The position numbers were made by a program, and so were the translations under genes. DNA of 29,026 nucleotides from Basidiobolus heterosporus B8920 (taxonomy: Eukaryota; Basidiobolomycota; Basidiobolomycetes; Basidiobolales; Basidiobolaceae): the NCBI GenBank assembly GCA_000697455.1, contig JNET01030002.1:1-29026 (forward strand), given 5' to 3'. The stretch's first letter is position 1. Each line of letters begins with the position of its first letter. A model generated the notes under the pieces. That model made no database searches and was not told where the DNA came from. It worked only from the letters and a program-made list of their open reading frames with translations. Of the stretch, positions 9,544 through 16,305 are shown piece after piece.

Positions 9544-10698
9544 TCAAGTGGCAAGGGTTGATCGGGATTTTTCACTCGGAGTGTATCTTCGATGCAATCT
9601 CCTGTAAATCATCGTTATCTCTTGAGCTTTGACGGGGCGATATGTAGGGGCACGGCTACGGTACAAGGTGCGCTTATTCCTGTACATCTTCTTTTTTGGT
9701 CTTCGGAAAATATTGGCAATTTGTAGGCAAACCATCTCCTCTAGACATGTTCTCATGGCTTTGGGATAACCATCTCTTCCTCTTATTGGGAAGGGGGATA
9801 TAGATAGGGCTAGGGGGAAGGGAAGGGGGAGGGGGAGGGCTAGATCAAGTGTCAGCGTTGGTAGTTGATAGACTTCCTTCATCAAGTCAAGTGACCATCT
9901 TTCATATTCACCTACTGAGACAAAAAGTTGATGATGTGAACAGTGTAGAAATGCAAGTTCTACTCCAGTGATTTCCCTCAAGTTTAGGCTAGTGTAACGA
10001 GCCCAATCAGAGTTGGTAGGCGCATGATCCTGATGATACTTTGAAGCACTTATTAAAGCTCCGATAAGAGTATTTCGAACATGAGAAGAGTAATCCTTGA
10101 TTGCTATGGAATGGCCGTTGGTACATCTCTTACCATTTGGGGCAAACAAAGGGGTACTCAGTTCCAAAGTCTGCTCCGTTGGAGGCGAACCCTGCACAAG
10201 CGTTTCGTAAGCGCTTTGAAGAGATATTTCTAAGGTCAAAAGTGGCTGCATGCGATATATGTACAGAAGTGATATCATGACAGTAGAATAAAGCACTCGA
10301 GAGGTTTTAATTGTCTCTCTTACAAAAGCCCTAAGAAGAAGTCGTTTAGTACGACTAAGTGAGGACTTTTGATACCAAATTTTTTCAACTACGTATTCTA
10401 CAGCATCTGTTTTGATTCAAGGGAGACAAGTAAATACGAAGGAAATAGGCTTTTCGTGAACAAACAAATAAAACTCACCAACAAGACATTCAAGGAACTC
10501 CTCACTCTGTTTGTAGGTAGTTAATATTTGCGACATGGAGGAACTGTGTTTAAGATGGTATGAAAGTACAGAGAGTAGTTCGTTAATTTTGAGAGTTAAG
10601 CAGGCCAGTAGACTAGCCAAGGTACGGGGGAAGTGTTTTTGTTCTTTAAAAATTGCTTGCGCTTGAGATAGAAGGTATGAATAATTGAGAAAGGCCAT
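9544..10698 (-). CDS. Pcl/Pho80-type cyclin, two exons
   Basis: Proposed exons are 10698-10479 and 10406-9544, giving 360 residues. The donor is GTGAGT and the acceptor AACAG; the split codon makes Asp74 and opens the diagnostic block DAVEYVVEKIW. The cyclin box runs from about residue 70 to 250: KTSRVLYSTVMISLLYIYRM at 107-126, a low-complexity insert at about 140-170, then LIGALISASKYHQDH at 187-201, SDWARYTSL at 206-214 and LFVSVGEYERW at 234-244. Pcl/Pho80 cyclins bind Pho85-type kinases that control phosphate response, polarity and the cell cycle. The C-terminus has a leucine-proline run at about 258-274 encoded by a G-rich telomere-like DNA tract, followed by a Lys/Arg/Tyr-rich tail. 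The downstream extension could be partly non-native if a short intron was missed. Confidence 0.8.
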
Positions 10699-11337
10699 TA
10701 CAAGGCAGTGGACGTTGACTCAAATATCAAACGTAAACATGTAACCAAAACCCAGACTGAATTGGTCCATCTCCAGGTCACATGCAAACAAACTTTCTTT
10801 GTGTATGCAGAGTTCCCAGCTCTACACAGCACGAAAGTGGTTAGGGTAGGGATTGGTTTCTATGTGTAACAAGCTGTTCAATCTGCCCAATGATAGCATC
10901 TACCTACTGGTGAGGATTTTGACATGGTAAAGCATGAATGGACTTGGTTAGTGGTCTAATAATATATTGTATGCGATTTCTAGCTCCATCCCTAACCCTA
11001 CTAAGGCCTTAATGCCCTAGTGCCCTGAAACTCAAGCTCAGCCAGGAATGAAGCGCACTCAAAACATCGTGTTTCTAATGAGTCATGGTCATGTCAGAAT
11101 CGTTTCATCCCGCAAGTGTGCCATCCATTGATTTGCTATAAGTGGGATATGTACTCCTAGCACAATCCAGGCGAAAACATTTGTTTCAGAGAGTAGGGGG
11201 GATCCTTTTGCCATGAGTATTTAACGGGCGACCCACAGAACGGATTCATTGTCCCCTTCTAGCTCGTCATCCATCTCCTCTCTTACCGTTGGTCTTCTGC
11301 CACTCACTTCTTTCCCTTCTTAAGCCATCTCATCATA
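10699..11337. other. Divergent promoter region, cyclin and GX3-A
   Basis: No gene is seen. It lies between the minus-strand cyclin start and the plus-strand secreted protein. A TGACTCA heptamer at 10716-10722 sits only 18 bases before the cyclin ATG. Telomere-like tracts are at 10841-10850 and 10989-11000. Confidence 0.5.
11218..11224 (+). promoter_or_regulatory. TATA-like element of GX3-A
   Basis: TATTTAA lies 114 bases before the ATG and is followed by a pyrimidine-rich leader that runs up to the start codon, a layout common in strongly expressed fungal genes. Confidence 0.45.
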
Positions 11338-11799
11338 ATGAAAGTTTCCTGCTTCGTACTTGTTTCCGCCGTTGTTCTTGGCAACAGCGTGTACGCCGCT
11401 CCTCCTGTTGGCAACAAGGCAGTGATTTATGGAAATAAGGAATACAATTACCAAAGCGGCTACAAGGTTGGTAAGAGACAAGGAGAAGATGATGGTTTAG
11501 ATATCGGAGCCAAAGATGGATTTGGCAAGGGATTCGATGAAGGAGTCAAGATAGGATTCAAGAAGGGAGAGAAATGGGGTATCGCCAAAGGAAAGGCCGT
11601 TGGCGAAAAGCTAGGTCGTGAAAGAGGCGCAAAGAAAGGGACCGAAGTAGGTTTTCGTGAAGGGCATGCGGATGGATTCAAGACTGGATTTGATACCGGA
11701 ATTGATAAATCTTACTGGAAAGGATTTAGAGACGGAAAGCTAAAGGTTAAGGAGCAATCTAAGTACAAGTACGTTGATAGCTATGCTAAGGCATACTAG
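11338..11799 (+). CDS. Secreted glycine-tetrad (GX3) repeat protein A
   Basis: A single-exon gene of 153 residues. Residues 1-20 form a signal peptide, with cleavage probably after VYA. From residue 41 to 133 every fourth residue is Gly (41, 45, 49 and so on), 23 of 24 positions; the exception is Ser125. Between them lie mostly Lys, Asp, Glu, Arg and aromatic residues, so the segment is hydrophilic and likely helical with a glycine stripe. It ends with a GFKTGFDTGIDKSYWKGFRD motif shared with the neighbouring protein B, then a Lys/Tyr-rich tail. Glycine tetrads of this kind occur in the deca-GX3 motif of Yae1 and Lto1, which are intracellular and lack a signal peptide, so homology is not claimed. 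There are no cysteines in the mature part. AATAAA follows at 11854. Function unknown; secretion is inferred. Confidence 0.85.
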   Translation: MKVSCFVLVSAVVLGNSVYAAPPVGNKAVIYGNKEYNYQSGYKVGKRQGEDDGLDIGAKDGFGKGFDEGVKIGFKKGEKWGIAKGKAVGEKLGRERGAKKGTEVGFREGHADGFKTGFDTGIDKSYWKGFRDGKLKVKEQSKYKYVDSYAKAY

Positions 11800-11947
11800 A
11801 TCATGTTCAATGCCCTTTCTCAAAGTACTGCAATCATTTCCTTAGTAATTTTCAATAAACCATCCACATCATGAACAATTGAGCCTGAGTTAGTTCTTAT
11901 TCATATATCCGTGTAATTTCTTAAGGGGTGTGCTGCAGCAGGAATTG

Positions 11948-11985
11948 AGGGTTAGGGTAGGGGCAGGCACAGGGTTAGGTTGGAG
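11948..11985. repeat. Degenerate TTAGGG-like tract
   Basis: GAGGGTTAGGGTAGGGGC then CAGGGTTAGGTTGG, between the two GX3 genes. Confidence 0.6.
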
Positions 11986-12254
11986 CCAGACATAAGAGTA
12001 AGGTTGACGGATTTATCCTAATCCAATATGACACAATACACAAAGCTGCTTGTGACCAACATCACAAATGAAACAATCGTTAATCAAATAACAGCAGATG
12101 AAACGGTAACAAGGGCTGGACTCAGCTTGGTCTACAGGGTTAGGGTCTCTCAAACAACTCGCCATGAAACCAACCTTCCCCTTGCATCAGTTATAGACCT
12201 ATCAATACGTGTACCTCGCTTCAGGCACCTCCCATCATACTAAAGCTATTTGGA

Positions 12255-12260
12255 TAAATA
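12255..12260 (+). promoter_or_regulatory. TATA-like element of GX3-B
   Basis: TAAATA lies 97 bases before the ATG, with a pyrimidine-rich leader containing GTCATCCACTC, close to GTCATCCATCTC in the GX3-A leader. Confidence 0.4.
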
Positions 12261-12351
12261 AGGGCACGCACACATTTCTGTACCGTCGGTCATCCACTCT
12301 TGGTTCTCCTCCGCCCTTTTCATATCCTCCATCGCCTTCTCTTACGCCATC

Positions 12352-12840
12352 ATGAAATTCTTTGCTGTTGCTCTTATCTCAGTTGGCCTCCTTGCCTCAA
12401 CCACCATTGCTGCCTCCCCTCCAAAAAATGTTGGCACCTATGGGAATGATGGTTATGGAAAGGAAGGTAATGGAAAAGAGAGTTATGGGCAGGGTGTTCG
12501 TGATGGCAGAAAAGAAGGAATTGAAGAGGGTCGCCAGTCTGGCTATGAGGATGCTTTCTGGAAAGGATATGACCAGGGACTCAACACTGGCTACAAGAAA
12601 GGTGAAAAGGTTGGATATGAAAGAGGATTCAAGGTAGGCTCCAATGCTGGTCACGAGAATGGAGTGAAGCATGGATCCAATGTAGGATTCCGCCAAGGCG
12701 ATGGGGAAGGTTTCAAGACTGGCTTTGATGCCGGAATGGATCGTGGTTATTGGAGGGGCTACAGAGAAGGCCATGTTAAGGGAGAAGTCGAGTCCAAGGG
12801 AAGATATAGACAAAACTATGGCAGCAATTTCAAATACTGA
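12352..12840 (+). CDS. Secreted glycine-tetrad (GX3) repeat protein B
   Basis: A single-exon gene of 162 residues and a tandem paralogue of protein A. Residues 1-20 are a signal peptide with probable cleavage after TIA. A Gly/Tyr/Lys/Asn linker at 25-46 leads into tetrads from residue 48 to 144: 24 of 25 positions are Gly and the exception is Ala68. Tryptophan-bearing landmarks appear twice, DAFWKGY at 67-73 and RGYWRGY at 131-137; the second lies in the block shared with protein A, which there reads KSYWKGF. The C-terminal block GFKTGFDAGMDRGYWRGY is almost the same as in A, while the rest has drifted, pointing to selection on that end. There are no cysteines. AATAAA is at 12905-12910. No known family is recognised; glycine-striped helices could pair, bind a surface or coat something, but this is speculation. 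Confidence 0.85.
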   Translation: MKFFAVALISVGLLASTTIAASPPKNVGTYGNDGYGKEGNGKESYGQGVRDGRKEGIEEGRQSGYEDAFWKGYDQGLNTGYKKGEKVGYERGFKVGSNAGHENGVKHGSNVGFRQGDGEGFKTGFDAGMDRGYWRGYREGHVKGEVESKGRYRQNYGSNFKY

Positions 12841-13494
12841 ACACTCTGTAACCATTTCTCCTGTTCTCTATTCATCACTACATTTCATGTTCAATCCGTG
12901 TATCAATAAACCTCGACAATACTTTCCTCATCAAATATGTGAGTTCCCAAAAATACCCTGATTATGTAATCAGATGCTAAGGTACCTTTGTAAATGGATT
13001 AGAGGTGCACTCAATCGCAGCGTAATGGTGCGAGATGCCCTCAGAAACAGGGCAGTCCTAACCCTAAGTCTAAGACTGTCGTCACACATGGCCGAAAAAA
13101 GCCACTTTGCATACCTCAGAAAACTGGATTTAGAATTGCCCCTTTGAATTTTGAAACCCTGGCATTGATCTCGACTAAGTTTGCATCCGATATACCTGAT
13201 CCGATCGATTTTTATTCATTCACCAACTCTTCATTATCATTTTCATACCTTTTTCTCTTAACCCAGTCACAACGTCTCGTTGACCTTTTCTTTTTTTTTC
13301 GCCATAACATCCTTTTGTCATATAACCACTTTCTTTTCCAACTGACGCTTTCTCCTCCCTCCTATTTGTTTCTCTTCGAGACGCCATTTGACCTCTTTGT
13401 ATACGGAAAGTTGCCGACAAAGATGAAAAATCTGTCGTTCCAACCAAAATCAGCTTCTAGTTGAACTTGTAAATTTTTGTCCCCTGACAAAGTT
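12841..13494. other. Intergenic, GX3-B to exonuclease
   Basis: It contains the GX3-B 3' UTR, a CCTAACCCTAAG tract at 13057-13069, and a long pyrimidine-rich stretch at 13205-13480 that probably is the exonuclease promoter and leader. Frames open across this stretch on both strands are products of the pyrimidine bias. Confidence 0.5.
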
Positions 13495-14187
13495 ATGCTT
13501 GGTATTGCTAATACCATGTCTGAGAAGGATCCCGTTTTTGCCATTGACGTAGAGTGTATCGCTACTGGCCGAGGCCATAACGATCGAGCTGTGTGTAGTG
13601 TGGCGGTGGTGGATCAAAGCCTCAATATAGTTTTCGATCGTCTCGTAAAGCCTTCCTTGAAAATCCACAACTATCTCACACCCATTACTGGATTTATGCA
13701 AGGAGATTTGGACCATGGAGAGCCCCTGGATGTGGTCCTTCAAGATCTCTATGCCTTTCTTCCCAAAAACTCCATCATCATTGGACAAGCTGTTGATGGG
13801 GACATCTCCTGGCTACAACTTAAGCAAGGAGTTCACTTCAAAGAACGTATAGATCTGGCTCAGCAATTTGCTTCGAAACATCCAGTCTATGGAAGTGTTA
13901 TTTATCACTCCCTTGCGCATACTTCCCGAGTTTTACTAGGATATGAATGTTTTCAATCGGGAGGCTCTCATAGTGCAGCCAACGATGCTATAGCCTCGAT
14001 GATGCTTTATAATGAATATATCGTCACTGGTAAAGTCTCCCAGGCTAAACACATCCTAGCCGTCGCTTCACGCCCGTTGCCAAGCATTGCCAAAAGAATG
14101 AAGTATCGATGTGATGATGTTTGCATGGCTGCATACATGCCAAGATTTTGCTTCTGTGGGACAAAGAGTAAATGCTCGTCTACCTAG
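13495..14187 (+). CDS. DEDDh-type 3'-5' exonuclease (Rex4/RNase T-like)
   Basis: A single-exon gene of 230 residues from the ATG at 13495; the Met at residue 8 is a possible alternative start. Motif I is FAIDVE with Asp18 and Glu20. Motif II is GQAVDGDISWL with Asp103. Motif III is SHSAANDA with His159 and Asp164. These are the DEDDh residues that bind two metal ions and cut RNA or DNA from the 3' end. The motif order and spacing fit the REXO/Rex4-type domain, which trims rRNA precursors and other RNAs. The tail after residue 195 has five cysteines (206, 210, 219, 221, 227), which could bind zinc. The variant DVE in place of the common DCE/DLE is not a catalytic loss. The substrate is unknown. 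Confidence 0.82.
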   Translation: MLGIANTMSEKDPVFAIDVECIATGRGHNDRAVCSVAVVDQSLNIVFDRLVKPSLKIHNYLTPITGFMQGDLDHGEPLDVVLQDLYAFLPKNSIIIGQAVDGDISWLQLKQGVHFKERIDLAQQFASKHPVYGSVIYHSLAHTSRVLLGYECFQSGGSHSAANDAIASMMLYNEYIVTGKVSQAKHILAVASRPLPSIAKRMKYRCDDVCMAAYMPRFCFCGTKSKCSST

Positions 14188-14601
14188 GACGACGTTGACA
14201 GTTAAAGTATTCTTAATCTTATCCTTCTATTTTCTATCCTCCTTTACTCAGCCCCAAGCATATCGACCTGTTTATCTCCCCAAAATCAAGGAAACGTAGT
14301 CATTGAGCCCTGGCCTATATTTATTTCTAAATTTTAACCACCAACCAACCCTCAACCCTCAATCCTCAATCCTCACCTTCATTACTATTGTATATTTTTG
14401 GATCACCTTTGTATGTTCGGCAGAGATTGATTTGTTTTTGATCAGTTTAAGGATCTTTTCATTCTATCTATTTGTTACGTATGTGGTCGTTTCTTTTTCA
14501 AAGTTAACTTGAGAATAAGAATCCGTTTTAATCCGAACGCAGTCGTAGATGACCTAAATCTTATTTGTCCCATCAGTTTTTCATGTTTATTTCCAGTGCG
14601 A
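14188..14601. other. Convergent intergenic region
   Basis: It lies between the 3' ends of the exonuclease and the SurE gene. It is AT-rich with a CAACCCTCAATCCTCAA run near 14343-14378. AATAAA on the minus strand at 14586-14591 belongs to the SurE gene. No gene is seen. Confidence 0.55.
14586..14591 (-). terminator. Poly(A) signal of SurE-like gene
   Basis: AATAAA on the minus strand, 11 bases past the stop codon, so the 3' UTR is very short. Confidence 0.5.
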
Positions 14602-15756
14602 CTAGGGCAGTGGGAATCTCTTAATATTAGAGAAATCTATGGTAACGTCGTCGACTGACTGGTAAGTAGCCAGCATTGGGGTAATACTGATGCATTTTTG
14701 ACTTAAAGCAAATGCGTCCGAGTCCTCTGGAATCCCTGTGATATCGTGCAATGCTTTAAAATCTGGCGCGAATCTAAATATCATCTCCCCTTCTTGGCCT
14801 GTTACTTCTTCCACTGGCTCAAAGAGAGATCGGTATACGTTCTGGTGGAATTTGGTCATCATAATTGGGCGCTCAGGTTCATCCACCAACGGAATATTGA
14901 TGTTAAAAAGCTCCACTCCCTTAGGCCAACCGTGGTTCCATATATGAGAAAGCACAGACATTGCCATTGAACAAGCATTTCCAACCTGCTGTTCATTTAT
15001 CTGACTACGGTTAAAGTAAGCAAATGACAAAGCGATCGCCTTCTTCGAAGATAAGCAGCCATCCAATGCAGCGCCAATTGTACCTGAAGCAAGCGCAGAT
15101 ATTCTGGAGGAGTTACGTCCAAAATTAGGTCCAGATATCTACAAAAAAGTCGATCAATAAGAGGGTGAGTTTTCCAACTTTAAGGTACTACCTACCACCA
15201 AGTCAAATTCTTCTTGAGCAAAGATATGATGCAGACCAATGTTCACACAAGTGGCGGGTGAACCTAGTCATTTCAAACCGGTTAATTCTATAAATTCTCT
15301 TGAGAGGTATGCGTATCGACAACTCCCTGCTCTTTCTCTATATATTCACTTACCACTCAATAAACACCAGGTTTTAGAAGGGTTTCCCTCGGATGGCTTT
15401 GTTTTATGGATTGTGTTGGCATTTGGATCGTAAAAGGTACATTTAACTGAGTCTAGTATGTAGAAGGCTTTAGAGACCCAAGATTTCTGAGAGTCAGGAA
15501 TACATACGCTATGAAAAGGGAACTTATTTAGTTTCTTAAAAGAGTAAAGTAAGGGATACACTGAATCCCAGTTAGGATGGGAATATTCGTTCGAAAGGTC
15601 GTGGACTACGAAACGAAGAACTTACTAATATTCCCAACCAAGAGTTGCCTCTAACGCTTTGATAAATGGTAGTATAAATGGACTTTCAGGGCTAGGTGGC
15701 CCGTCGTCGTTAGTGATAAACACCCTGGGTTTGGGTACACTTGGTTGAATAGACAT
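14602..15756 (-). CDS. SurE-like phosphatase/nucleotidase, four exons
   Basis: Proposed exons are 15756-15626, 15508-15354, 15263-15196 and 15138-14602, giving 296 residues. Donors are GTAAGT, GTAAGT and GTAGGT; acceptors are CATAG, ACTAG and TGTAG; every join keeps frame. The SurE core is clear: VFITNDDGPP at about 12-21 supplies the metal-binding Asp pair, GWEY leads into a PDSQKSW segment, SGSPATCVNIGL matches the usual NGTPATCV strand, and ISGPNFGRNSSR at about 119-130 gives the Asn and loop for the active site, followed by SGTIGAALDG. SurE proteins are metal-dependent phosphatases acting on nucleotides or polyphosphate. The fungal Pby1 type adds a tubulin-tyrosine-ligase domain; this one ends after SurE, so it is a single-domain form. 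The substrate is unknown. Confidence 0.85.
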
Positions 15757-16305
15757 AGAATTAGGAGAGTAAAGAGTGAAGTTAACGGATAGATTTAGGA
15801 TGTGTCGATTACTTCCAGAATAGGGAAGGTGATGGCCGAAATCTATACAATTTCTGGTGTATCTCAGCGTGACTACATAATCATTGAGCCCTGCGTAATT
15901 GGGGAGTATTGGTTACGAGTGGTGGTTAATTCCCTCTTATTTGGAGATTTGAACACTATCAACAATGATCGGCCACATCCTCTTTCACATCCACACGTTA
16001 ACATTAGCACAGAATATCCATCATGGTGCCTCTATTACAAACTTATGATGACCCACCATGACTCACTTCAATCAACTTCTTACCAAAGTTGACTCACTTT
16101 AATCAAGTTGATTTCCGTAGGAAAAAAAAAGAGAGTTATAAGATCAAATCCAAACATGCTTTTTTTTTCTAATCCAACTCAAGCCCAAGTACCAGTTTCC
16201 ATTTCAAGATTTTTTTGTTGACCCAGTCGAAATACAGAAGCACAACTTATCTTTCTCTTCAATTTTCCACTTATCCATCACAGTTCAAGTATATTGAAGG
16301 AAAAG
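15757..16305. other. Divergent promoter, SurE and threonyl-tRNA synthetase
   Basis: No gene is seen. The region drives the SurE gene leftwards and the synthetase rightwards. It carries the TGACTCA pair described separately and poly-A/T runs near 16120-16170 that would disfavour nucleosomes. Confidence 0.55.
16059..16096. promoter_or_regulatory. Paired Gcn4-type TGACTCA sites
   Basis: TGACTCA occurs at 16059-16065 and again at 16090-16096, each followed by CTT(C/T)AATCAA, so a longer unit is repeated 31 bases apart. TGACTCA is the binding site of Gcn4/Cpc1 bZIP factors, which raise aminoacyl-tRNA synthetase and amino-acid pathway genes under starvation. The sites lie about 210-245 bases upstream of the synthetase start. 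Binding is inferred. Confidence 0.6.

Larger units (their letters stand above)
11800..12351. other. Spacer between GX3-A and GX3-B
   Basis: It holds the GX3-A 3' UTR (AATAAA at 11854-11859), telomere-like tracts at 11948-11985 and 12136-12145, and the GX3-B promoter with TAAATA at 12255. The frame open at 12028-12243 resembles no known protein. Confidence 0.5.

Noticed and set aside
9269-9547. Minus-strand open frame rich in His and Thr
   Set aside because: It is the translation of the GGGTGT and TTAGGG tracts; no start context or homology.
10716-10722. TGACTCA heptamer just before the cyclin ATG, and others at about 19343 and 19909
   Set aside because: Single copies; one is in the probable 5' UTR, one in a gene-free region and one inside dioxygenase coding sequence. 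Chance occurrence is adequate, unlike the repeated extended site at 16059-16096.
12397-12855. Long minus-strand open frame opposite GX3-B (and a similar one opposite GX3-A)
   Set aside because: They arise from the glycine-tetrad codon periodicity of the real genes; composition is a repetitive mirror and no motif is present.
13144-13464. Phe/Leu/Ser-rich plus-strand frame before the exonuclease
   Set aside because: Product of the pyrimidine-rich leader; it is not continuous with the exonuclease and shows no domain.
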